DNA from: Conidiobolus incongruus B7586
Taxonomy: Eukaryota; Entomophthoromycota; Entomophthoromycetes; Entomophthorales; Conidiobolaceae
Assembly: GCA_000697335.1 (NCBI GenBank)
Contig: JNEM01014817.1
Location: 1 to 19,721, forward strand
Direction: 5' to 3'
DNA length: 19,721 bases
Part shown: positions 1 to 9,312 of the stretch, in pieces
Layout: each line of letters starts with the position of its first letter
How positions within the stretch are numbered: position 1 is the stretch's first letter
Made by a program: the position numbers and the translations under genes
Notes under the pieces: generated by a model
The model's database searches: none
The model's input: the letters and a program-made list of their open reading frames with translations, nothing else
Told to the model about the DNA's origin: nothing

Positions 1-200
1 TTATTATTATTTTTAATAACTTTAACTATAATAAATTAACTAACATTAATAATTCTAATAATATTATAAGTTAATTAATATACAAATAGATTTTTTTAAA
101 GAGGGATTTAAATATAATAATATTAATAAAAAAATTTAGTATATTTATAAAATATTATATAAAATAATAACAAAGAGAGAAAAAAGATATGGTTATATAT

Positions 201-238
201 CTGTCTCTTATACACATCTAGATGTGTATAAGAGACAG
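201..238. other. Nextera mate-pair junction adapter (Tn5 mosaic ends), artefact
   Basis: Bases 201-219 read CTGTCTCTTATACACATCT and bases 220-238 are the exact reverse complement, giving a perfect 38-bp palindrome with no loop. The 19-mer is the engineered hyperactive Tn5 mosaic end, and the head-to-head fusion is the circularisation junction of Nextera mate-pair libraries. The flanks show no 9-bp target duplication (GTTATATAT on the left, ATATTATAG on the right), so this is not a real insertion. The join between base 200 and base 239 is therefore suspect. Confidence 0.97.
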
Positions 239-304
239 ATATTATAGTTTCAAATAATTTAATATATATAATTATTTTAGTTATTAATTAAAATATATTT
301 ATAT

Positions 305-342
305 TTTTAATTTTATAACTTACTTTTACAAGTTAGTGTATA
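305..342. repeat. diverged direct repeat, copy 1
   Basis: This 38-bp block matches 875-912 at 33 of 38 positions in the same orientation. All five differences are transitions (A/G or C/T), and four of the five leave A or T in this copy. A third, partial relative lies near 851-865. The repeat family is not recognised. Confidence 0.6.
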
Positions 343-874
343 ACTTAAAAATATAATAATAGGTTAATTATAATTTAGGGATATATGTTTTCTTTAGGTA
401 TAAAGTATCTTTGTAAAGTTAATAAAAGAATTAATATTGAGATGTACTAAAGTATTTTAAACAATAAATTGAAAAAAAAACCATTGAATAATATAGATTA
501 AAGAAATCAAATATTTTTTTTAATAAGATAATATACCTTGTTATATTATAAATTCTACTATTAAATAGCTTAAAAATAACAAATTAACCATTATAAAATA
601 GCTTCTTTAATCTTTTAATCTTAATCTAATTAAATATCTTTAGAATTAACTAAAAAAATTAATTAAAGCTTTCCCCCTAGCAAAAAATTTAAATTAACTT
701 TAAAAGTATATTTAAGAAGCTTAGAATAATATTAGTTTTGTTTAATGTAAGAAGCTAGTTAATTTTATACCTTATAAACTTAAAGAAGTTAGAAAAGCAA
801 AAGGTAAATATACTAGATATTAATTTTTCTATTAATACTAAAACCTACCAATTTATAACTCACCTTAAGTATAC

Positions 875-912
875 TTTTAATTTTATGACTCACTTTTATA
901 GGCTAGTGTATA
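875..912. repeat. diverged direct repeat, copy 2
   Basis: This is the partner of 305-342, about 570 bp away in the same orientation, and it keeps more G/C (core GACTCACTTTTATAGGCTAG). The motif TATAACTCACCTTA just upstream looks like a partial third copy. The spacing and orientation would suit the ends of a short dispersed element, but no coding remnant or terminal structure supports a particular class. Confidence 0.55.
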
Positions 913-1951
913 TATAATTTGAAAATATTTATTTTCCTATATATTTTATATATTAATAATCTTTCAAAACCAATATTATATTTAAAAGAACAAAAATTAA
1001 AAATTTTGCCATTTTTTAGTTTTTATACTGATAGTAAATAAATATTTTAAATCTTAACTTATATTTAAATCTAATAAATTATTTGCAAAATAAAATTGAA
1101 TCCATTTCAAGAAAAATAATAAATATAAATTTTAAAATAATCATAAGTATTCAAATATTTTAAAAAGTTTAGATATATGATACAATAATGATAAAATGAA
1201 TACAGCATAAGTAAATCTATAAATTTCAATTTATATTAATATTAGAGAAAAAATAGTAAAAAATAATTGTAATAATAATATTAAATATTATTTGAAAATT
1301 GAAAAGATTGAAATTGATATTATATGATTTTATTTATTAAAATTTAAAATATAAATATAAACATATCATTCATCTTTTTGATTCTAATAATATAAATAAA
1401 AATGATAAAATCAATTAAGATAAAATTTAATTTATAATTAATGAATATATATCATATGAAAGCGAAATTAACTCTGTTAATTGAATGCCCACTTTATCAA
1501 ATATCATCAATTCATTAAAATCTCACGATCATTAAAAATACCCTGTCTAATATGATGAGATAATATTTAATCAATGAATATATCATTTGATTGAGATTAA
1601 ATTTTCTCAAGTATATTTGTATTCATCTTTTAAATTTTTTATATTTTAAATAATATCCAATAATTTTTTAATTCATGTACATTGGAAATTTTTTTAATAT
1701 TTTTGTTCAATGATAAAATATATTTTAGCACAATATTACATGAAAATAGCACTAAAACAATATATTTATCTACTCTTTCAGTAAATGTATTGAGTTTAAA
1801 TGGAGAAAAGATAAAACGAAAGATGAAATGTATTCATCTAAAAAAATATTAAATTATAAATTGAATTCGTGAATATTGGCACTATTATTTTGTATTTGAT
1901 CTGAAGTATCCAAATGATTGGGAAATTGTTTTGGGATGGAATTAATTTGAC

Positions 1952-3960
1952 TTAATAACCAACTTTCACTTCGGAATGAAATGGTTTGATTTTAGTAGGG
2001 GCAGATTGAGTATTCTGTTGCATTGATAGTGGGAATGGCAACGATGGAGGAGAAGTATCGTCCTTCATTAATAAAAAGCATTAAATTCAAATTATTACAT
2101 TAGTGTGAAATTATCGGGATATATTTACTAAAATGAGTCGAGTGTTTTGAAGCATGCCAAACCAATATTGAGCAAATTTGTGAATTCCATCTTGTCAATA
2201 GTCTGAAGATGGTGCAAATTGAGAAGTGTTGATTTCGAATGTGAATGGTCGAAATAATTTGATCCGTTAACCAGCCTTGTTTCGAATGACTCTGACTCTG
2301 TTAATGAAATCCACAATTGGATAATCGCAGGATGTGGTCAACCTATGAGAAAAATTGACATTTAGGATGGATTAAAGGTTGTTGGAATCGGTTTGTAGAG
2401 GTATATTAGTTATACAAATGGTGATTTCATAGCCTTTGTTTACTTCCAATGGTTGAGTTGGAGAGTAAATGACTGAGATTTGATCTTTTTCCACAGTATC
2501 ACAAATTGGGGAATTTAAATTGGTATGTAAATTTGATTTGTGTAACTCTTCTCTCGTGGAAAATATGGTTCCAACTTGGGTATGTAAATATTTGTTTTGG
2601 TGAATTGATAATCTCCATTAGTTAATAGAATAGATTTGAAATATTTTGATAGATCCTTATTAAAAGACTGATTTTTCGATATTAAAAAGAATTAATATTA
2701 ATATTAATCCGTTTAATTCATGAAAATATACCCTAATCATTAAAAGACTTAATACTATCCTTAACGCCCTTTAATCTCAAATTCTTTGCCAAAGGTTGAT
2801 TAAAATGTAAAATTCTACTAGCATATTCTAAACCAAAAAAAATCAACATATTGAAATGCATAAAGATGAAAAAAATTACTTGATGAACTCGTTTTTTCAC
2901 TTTATTAATATGTTTTTCATCATTTTGTTTTAATTTACAACTATTACAAATCCAATTCTCATTTAAACAAAATTTCTAATCTTCAGTTGACAGATATTTG
3001 GAATAATAGTAATATTCGCAAACTGAATAAATAATTGAGTTTAAAAAATCTTATTTAGATTGACAAATGAATTAACAGCATAAATTACATAATTTATCGA
3101 GTTCGTCGTTGCATTAGAACAAGTTTCTGAAGGGACAAATGTATCGTTTAAAATACAATTGAGATTTACAATGGAAGCAATCAATTTGAATTCATAAATC
3201 AAACTTAAGAAAAGTGGTGCAAAGTCAATTTATGATCATTTTGGATTTCCAACTCCTTTAAAGATCAAACTAAAGGTAACTTTTTGGAAATTCTAATAAC
3301 CAGAATAATACAATTCAATGATAAATTACCTGCTTTTGTTTAAGAGAGAAATTAAATCTTTTAGGTTGGGCAAGTTCAAATAAATCTTCACATTTTTTAT
3401 TTAAATTAATTATTTTAGTAGCATTTAAAATTATTATTTTTGAAAATAATGTTTTATCTTTTTTGGAATTAATGGCGTCATCCAATTTTGAAGAATTAGA
3501 CTTTCTTAAAATTGAGTCAGTAAACCAAATTATGGGATAACGATTTTGGCTCGGTGGTTTTATGAAATCATCGAATGTTTTTCAAAATAAATTAAAATGC
3601 ATAATATATTAGCAGACCCTACATCATTCAACCCAAAAAATTTTAAATTAAAATTTTCACATTTTGTTGATCACAAACCACAAATCTATATTCCATTAAA
3701 ATTGGTTTCTTTGTTCGATTGATAAAAAAATATTTTCGAGCTTCATTTGGAAACTTTGAGTGAATCCAAATTGTCAACAGAATGAGACAATAACTCCGAA
3801 AGACTGTTTCATTCAGAAATGATCAATTTTTTTCATTAAAACTCAACACTGGTGAAATCATTTCAACTTCGAGATCTTGATAGGTTTAATTTTAGATATT
3901 GGAGCCCATTTAATGGAATTTTGTATTAGAGAACACAGTGACCAGGTATTTCATCAAACA
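1952..3960 (-). pseudogene. decayed multi-exon gene, weakly arrestin-like
   Basis: GC content is higher here than in the flanks and coding-like frames follow one another on the minus strand. The clearest part is a frame from about 2617 to 2129 (163 codons interrupted by three in-frame stops). It joins in phase, across a 66-nt intron (2063-2128), to a clean 37-codon last exon (2062-1952) ending HSEVKVGY-stop. Further upstream are an 84-codon frame (3581-3330) ending at a GTAATT donor and a 68-codon frame (3292-3089) with two stops. Another frame, near 2980-2885, contains WICNSC. Near the 5' end, a reading with DEIPGHCVL followed by KIPLNGLQ loosely resembles the start of an arrestin N-domain, and the later YSPTQPLEVNKGYEITICIT would suit a beta-sandwich. 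The stops and unresolved joins indicate a dying gene or poor sequence quality. The family call is weak and the 5' limit uncertain. Confidence 0.4.
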
Positions 3961-4290
3961 GAGCTTTTATTTAATTTGAAGTTAAATATAATTTTGAGAT
4001 ATAAGAATTGAATGCATTGAGGATGATAAAATAAACAAATTAATGAATTAACCCTGTTTTGAAGGAACCTCCTTAAGGAGAGTGTAAAATGAAATTGATA
4101 TGAAAGCTTGATTGGATGATATCTTGATGAGAATTTATTAAACATTAGCATTATTATTTCTAATTATGATTATACACACATTGGAACTAGTATAATGGCT
4201 GGAATACTTTATCAAAAAGTACCACTCGCAATAATTATTAGATATAGTAGGAATTAATTGATAAAATAAAAATATTCATATAGTTACATA
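3961..4290. other. short intergenic gap, nothing firm
   Basis: This gap separates the decayed gene from the 3' end of the CaaX-protein gene. A 65-codon minus-strand frame (4151-3954) crosses it, but its composition is unremarkable and it continues no recognisable domain. It could be a remnant 5' exon of the decayed gene. Confidence 0.4.
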
Positions 4291-5783
4291 TTACATAATG
4301 TTGCAGCCGATTCCACACATTGATCGCTTTTGAGTGCGATCTTCCACCAGTTCGTTCGAAAAGTCCGTCACCCTAGCCTGCTCGATGGAGATCTTTTCAC
4401 CGTTGACTACCTTTTGAGATCTGCTTCGCGTTAGTTTGGTTGAGCTGCCGTTCTTGAATGTATGTGCAGGGTTCATCATGATGCGCGATGGCACCGTGGT
4501 GACTGGATTAAATGTGATTTCACCCATTCCTTCCTTCTCTAAAGATGTTTTAGGTGGCGTTGGACGAGGACTTGAGCGTGGTGTGGTCTTGATCAAAATA
4601 GGCTCAAGGGGAGTCAAGTGCTTGTCACTGACTGAGGTAGCTTGAGGTTTACTTTCAATTGGTGCATTCATTGAGGCTGTGCTTTCAAAATTGGCAAATG
4701 ATATCATTTCCTTTTTGAATTGAATGCTCAGTGTCCTAGGTGTTTTGACTTGCTCAATAGCAATCAATTCGTCTTGATCCGCATTTTGCGATGTTTTCAA
4801 TACTGGTAAACTAGGTCTGGAAAATCGTTTAGGATCTTTTTCCGTAAATGATGTAAGCGATGAAGGGGACTTAAGGTATGCTGGCTGTGGTGTTTCGGGT
4901 CCCGAACTTTTGCGATTAACCTCGAATCTAGATGGAAGGGAGAGCTCTGGTTGATGAGACATGGGTGATGATAGGGAGTCTTCGGTAAGGGGAGAATCAA
5001 GGTGATCTTCGGGGTAAAATGGCGATGGTGGGCGTAAAGGTAATCCAATTGAATCCTGAGACTGATATGAGTTGAATCGGTTCTTCCTTGGCATAAATTG
5101 ATATTTGCTAAGGGCTTCAGGACTGGAATAGCTATTGCTACCAGGTGACGACAATAAAAAGGGAGAAGGAGGCTCCAGAGGTAAACCATTTATGCTCGGT
5201 TTGATTGAATTGGGTATAGGGATATGTGTCTCAAATATGGTATTGTTGATAGTTTCCACGGACTTGGTTTTCTCTGAATCACTACTGCTATAGTCTGATT
5301 CAGGATTCTCCATACTCTCTGTCAATTGGACAACATGTGCTGATGGAAAACTAAGCTCAGGCTCACTAGGTCGTTCCCTCGGTATTTTATCTCTTGTCTT
5401 GAATGGGGAAGGCACTCTAGGTGGGGGTGAAGCTTTTTTACCAACATATTTTCCATTTTGAATACACACTGAAGGTATTCTACATATAGGAACACTCTCC
5501 ATATTAATAACATTTGCTGCTGTTGTTTGCTTATTTGCTACTGGTGATTTGAGTGATGGTGTCCCAGATACCCTGTTTCTGGAAATCAAAATTGAAGGTG
5601 GCCTTGATTTTGAGGATAAGCCTTTGTTAAAAGAAACCCTTTTGTTGATTTGAACTGGTGAGCGAGGTATTTTATCTCTGGTTTTGAAAGGATCCTGTAT
5701 TGATTCAAAGTCCACTACCTATATGAAATAACTGTTAATAAACACCTTATCAACAAATTTAATTTTTCATTAGCTACCTCCAT
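4291..5783 (-). CDS. Ser/Pro-rich disordered protein with C-terminal CaaX box
   Basis: The family is not recognised. The main exon is 5718-4291. It has no usable ATG at its 5' end (the apparent start at 5715 is GTG), so I place a 6-nt first exon ATGGAG at 5783-5778 and a 59-nt intron 5719-5777 (GTAGCT donor, TATTAAC branch-like box, TAG acceptor). This gives 477 aa starting MEVVDFESIQDPF. PFKTRDKIPR occurs twice, at residues 12-21 and 107-116. GLPLEPPSPF and GLPLRPPSPF form a second repeat pair. Many SP/TP sites suggest proline-directed phosphorylation. The last residues are KRSMCGIGCNIM: CNIM is a CaaX box suited to farnesylation, with a nearby second Cys and basic residues as in Ras-type tails. 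There is no globular domain or membrane segment. The likely role is a membrane-anchored scaffold or signalling adaptor, which is inference. Confidence 0.85.
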
Positions 5784-5968
5784 TGTAACAAAGAAAAATA
5801 AAACCTAATAAAATCAAATAATATCAATGTATTTATACAAAAACTATAAAAAAAACAAATAAAATTTATATTGAAACTAGAGAAACTGGTCGGTTTAATA
5901 TAAAATTTATGGAAATTTCAAGTGGATACTATTGGTTGAATGAATGAGAATTTGTTCTCGTGTCTGTT

Positions 5969-6018
5969 GTTAAATTTGTTGTTAATTAAAAATCAAGAAG
6001 AAAAACAACAAATTCAAC
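5969..6018. repeat. imperfect inverted repeat (15-bp arms, 20-nt loop)
   Basis: The arms at 5969-5983 and 6004-6018 pair with one mismatch; the core AATTTGTTGTT faces AACAACAAATT. It lies about 190 bp upstream of the CaaX gene's start. It could be a hairpin in an upstream transcript or chance structure in low-complexity DNA. Confidence 0.5.
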
Positions 6019-7033
6019 GCCAATCTTGTCAAACTCAAGAATCTTAATTAATACTCCCAGTTAATTACTCGGATACAGACTCTTCTAACTTAAAGGGATA
6101 TTCAAAAAATAAATTAATTTGTCAGTAACAATGATGTAACACAGCTTAAAAGTAATCAATTAATGAATGGTAAAGAGTAAAATTGAATTAGACAATTCAC
6201 TAAATATTTAAAATGACCAGCTTATAGTTGATAAAACTAGCTTAATCAAGATAATTAAGAAACAGAGCAATGAACCCACTATTTATATTCCAAAATATTA
6301 CTAACTAAAACACAATTTAAATATAAATCACCAAATACCCCAATACTATAAGACAACAACAATTTAATCCTAAATATATTTAAAACTTGGGTTAGATTTG
6401 ATGTCATTTTATTCAAATGATTATTGGCACTAAGGCAAAAATGAAAACCAATACTAATACTTAGAAATTATTGGATCAAATTTAAAACCTTCAAATTTGG
6501 ACTAAACATCATTATGATAACAGTTTATTTTCAATTCTAATTTATTCCAAAAAAGGATACTCTCTCCTGATCGTCTTAGGGTTCATTACTCTACCCTCCT
6601 AAATTTAACTTTGTCAAATTTACTTATTGAAAATAAGTATATCAAATATATATTTAATAGTAAGTATATTTATAATAAAATACCAGTATTTATTCCAATA
6701 TAACTAATTCAAAAATATTAAAGGATTGTTTTATAATAAAATATGTCATCATTATCAATTTAGGATTGACTTAATATGAGTTTTGATTAATAGCATTTAT
6801 CAATTAAAATTAAGTTCTTTTGAAGGATAATTCATAATAAACAAATATTAAATTTTTACTAAATATAATTATTGCATTCACTAAATAGAGAATTTGAATC
6901 AGTTGATAGTGATTCATTTCTTTCACTCAATAAATGCTAATTAATATCAACAACAGATAACAGCAATACCATTTCTCTATCATCTTGACTAAATTTTGAA
7001 TCAATTCTATAGTTTATTCAATTAACACCTACA

Positions 7034-7040
7034 TATAAAA
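7034..7040 (+). promoter_or_regulatory. TATA-like box of Arb2-like gene A
   Basis: TATAAAA lies 53 bp before the chosen ATG, a reasonable core-promoter position for a compact gene. In DNA this AT-rich the match alone is weak evidence. Confidence 0.3.
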
Positions 7041-7092
7041 ACACTGGCGCCATCAACAATTTTCAACTTATCATAATCAATTTGCTATTAGC

Positions 7093-8386
7093 ATGTTTTT
7101 ATCAAAACATTTAAAATCTGACCAAAATCATAAGGAGGAAGCATTAAGTATTCAATCAACTTTGGTATTCGATAATATTACCATTGAAATGAGTACAATG
7201 AGAAAATTTGTTGAAGTATCAAGTGGTAATATATACGCCTGCCGTTTATTACTCAATTTATTTATAATAATCCTGCATTCCACTAGGAGATCAAATCAAC
7301 TATGAACTATTAACCAACGTATTAAGTTATGAAGAATTGGACAAATTTCAACAGTTACTGCAAAAATATCTATTGGAACAATTGCAACAACGAGAATTTC
7401 AATTAATTCCAATACAAATGGAAATTCCTTACGAGTACATTCATCCCAATCGCAATATGACTCACCTGAGCAGGGATGTATTATTCAGACCTGGTGATAG
7501 TTCAAAAACTGTTGTGATTTTGCCTTCCGTTGATGCGTTTTTAAGTATTTGGAATTTGGAAATGTGTATTGACAATGCTATGGAAGTACGAAACTGTTTT
7601 TACTGATATTTTTAATAATTAATATTAAATTTTAGATTGGTTCAATGATTCTATTAGCAAATTATTTCAAAGATTATAATTTATACATTGCAAATTTTAA
7701 TCCGATTGGTGAGGTAAATTTCAAGTAATGGTTGTTTTCAATTTGACAATTATCCATAATCAATAATATTTAGAAAAATAAAAAATTGAATTATAGACAA
7801 AGTAACGAAGTTCATTTGGATTGTATTGTAGCACATCATTTAGAGTAAATATTAATGTTAAATCTATTTTATTTTTAGTTTTATTTTCCTTTTTCAATAG
7901 AAAAATATCAACTGGAAAGCTCAATTTTATAGTTGACAGTAATGCTTCTGATACTATGATCAAATTTTTAAATATGGCATGTAAGTCCAACCTACATCAA
8001 TACTTCTATCCTACTAATATTTGAATAACTATAGATCACGAATACAGCCAATTCATAAACAAAATCTTTTTCATCAATTCCTATCAATCAAAAGATTCCA
8101 TTCAAAAATATATTTATGACAATTGGTTCCAAAAAGTAATCTCAATAATTTTGCATATTTTATACTATTAATATGATTTAGAATTGTGTCAACTATATAG
8201 AGAGCTACGAACCTTTGGATACAAAGCTAAATCTCCCAAATGGCTTTTGTCCTACCTATTCAACTGGTAACCAACTCTTATTTTATTTATAATACAATGA
8301 CCAACTGTGTTTGGTTAGGTCCCATTGACGAGAATGTAGGAATTTATAATTTATTATTACCTAAAATTCAAGAATTTTTTAATTGA
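7093..8386 (+). CDS. Arb2/FAM172-type alpha/beta-hydrolase-fold protein A
   Basis: Eight exons: 7093-7225, 7287-7585, 7636-7713, 7774-7844, 7901-7980, 8035-8135, 8182-8266, 8319-8386. They sum to 915 nt (304 aa) in one frame; the introns are 46-61 nt. The match to the FAM172A/Arb2 family is clear in three places: VVILPSVDAFLSIW (family LVLIHGSG..QW) with EMCIDNAMEIGSM after it; LYIANFNPIGE (family VIVLNPNEN); and NCVNYIESYEPLDT followed by CPTYSTG (family NCCNWVSSSEPLDT and CPRVSAG), residues 255-283. Family members link Argonaute/RNAi silencing and splicing regulation, while the fold is that of a hydrolase. The family's HSYGG elbow reads DSNAS here (Ser207 kept, glycines lost), so catalysis is doubtful. 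It is a paralogue of the gene at 13956-15340, with which it shares six introns, and it is convergent with RFC1. Confidence 0.88.
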
Positions 8387-8888
8387 ACTTGGTAACCGCG
8401 AAAGTTGATAATATTATTATAAGCCATTGGTTATGGTTATTATCTACTAAAATGAATTTGCTCAAGGATTTTAAATAAAATTATATCCTTTTGTCATTTG
8501 TTTAATTATAGACTATAGGTGATTTAAAAGTTATATAAATTTAGATTTTAGCCATTATTCCATAAAATAGTTGATAAAATTCATAATTATATTTGCATTG
8601 TTATTAGTTCAATGTTTTCAAAAGTACTTGGATATTTGAAATAAATATGATTAACCAATAAATTTAATTAATCATTATATAATTTTCTACTTGTGTTTGA
8701 TCAAGTTTACACAAATCAAGTTTGAATTTTTGAAATTATAAATTGTATATATACAAACTATTGTATGATATATAAAAACATACAATTTCGGATATTTTAC
8801 TTGTTTTACAATACAATTTTAAAATATATTTGAAATTTGGAATTCATATTCTTACAATCAAATTTTCCAAACTCAAAGTAGAGTTAAT

Positions 8889-9041
8889 ATGTTTGAAGTG
8901 GATAATATTGATTCTATCCATGATATTATTTTTTCAATATACATTGAAAGTGAAAATACATTTAACATCAATTGGGCCGATATTGAATATCAGATTGAAA
9001 TTAATCAAAGCAAAAAAATCAATTTTTCAATAATATTTTAA
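8889..9041 (+). CDS. possible small ORF, 50 aa
   Basis: ATG at 8889 opens a 50-codon frame to TAA at 9039-9041 (starts MFEVDNIDSIHDI, includes TFNINWADIEYQIEINQS). Its acidic/polar make-up with a WAD motif looks more protein-like than the overlapping Leu/Ile/Lys-rich frame at 8830-9033. There is no homology or signal peptide. It may be a lone exon, a gene relic or chance. Confidence 0.2.
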   Translation: MFEVDNIDSIHDIIFSIYIESENTFNINWADIEYQIEINQSKKINFSIIF

Positions 9042-9224
9042 ATTCTCAAAAATTTAAAAACGTAATGTTCAATAGATTAAAAATATTTGATTGATCACAA
9101 TTATTTGTAATAATTTACAAATTGATAGATAAAACTTTAATAATATTTGAATTAAAATAAATCTGCAAAAAATACATGAAACAATAAATTATAGATACTG
9201 ATTCGAGCAAATTATAATTAAAAA

Positions 9225-9243
9225 TATCATATCATATCATATC
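9225..9243. repeat. pentanucleotide microsatellite (ATATC)n
   Basis: About four tandem ATATC units lie just downstream of the RFC1 stop codon, probably in its 3' flank or 3'UTR. Confidence 0.7.
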
Positions 9244-9312
9244 AAATTATTGATTAGTAACTAATAGTTTAATTCCGATAATATAATTAAATAAGAAATC
9301 TAATCAACAAAA

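Larger units (their letters stand above)
1..1950. other. gene-poor, extremely AT-rich region
   Basis: I see no convincing coding exon in this stretch on either strand. It consists of A/T runs with scattered short GC patches (around 670-680 and 1480-1560). It contains a library-adapter scar at 201-238 and two diverged copies of a short repeat at 305-342 and 875-912. Around 700-790 the word AAGAAGCT or AAGAAGTT recurs three times. The composition looks like degraded repeat-derived intergenic DNA, but no element family could be recognised. Confidence 0.6.
5784..7092. promoter_or_regulatory. shared upstream region between divergent genes
   Basis: This 1.3-kb AT-rich stretch lies between the 5' ends of the CaaX gene (-) and Arb2-like gene A (+), so it should hold both promoters. 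A TATAAAA box lies at 7034-7040, about 53 bp before the ATG at 7093, with the palindrome GGCGCC just after it. An imperfect inverted repeat is at 5969-6018. A GC-richer patch at about 6560-6600 matches no tRNA. No convincing coding exon was found. Confidence 0.45.
8387..9312. other. convergent intergenic region
   Basis: This 0.9-kb AT-rich gap separates the 3' ends of Arb2-like gene A and RFC1. It holds the small reading frame at 8889-9041, an ATCAT pentanucleotide repeat at about 9225-9243, and nothing else I can support. No terminator or polyadenylation signal can be singled out among the many A/T runs. Confidence 0.5.

Noticed and set aside
201-238. Palindrome as a terminator, telomere-like hairpin or transposon end
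   Set aside because: It is base-for-base the engineered Tn5 mosaic-end junction, lacks a target duplication, and is far less AT-rich than the local sequence, so a library artefact explains it fully.
2128-2316. 62-aa minus-strand frame as a separate gene
   Set aside because: It overlaps another frame that continues in phase into the last exon at 2062-1952, so it is most likely a shadow of the decayed gene.
3954-4151. 65-aa minus-strand frame as a gene
   Set aside because: Composition is ordinary for AT-rich DNA and there is no motif, although it might be a remnant 5' exon of the decayed gene.
4436-5513. Plus-strand frame 4436-4645 and minus-strand frames 4797-5189 and 5322-5513
   Set aside because: They lie inside the long CaaX-protein exon in other frames and have no independent motif or start context.
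6550-6605. Possible tRNA or other RNA gene in the GC-richer patch
   Set aside because: A short AGGGT/ACCCT stem exists, but there is no cloverleaf, no A-box/B-box pair and no CCA-side acceptor pairing.
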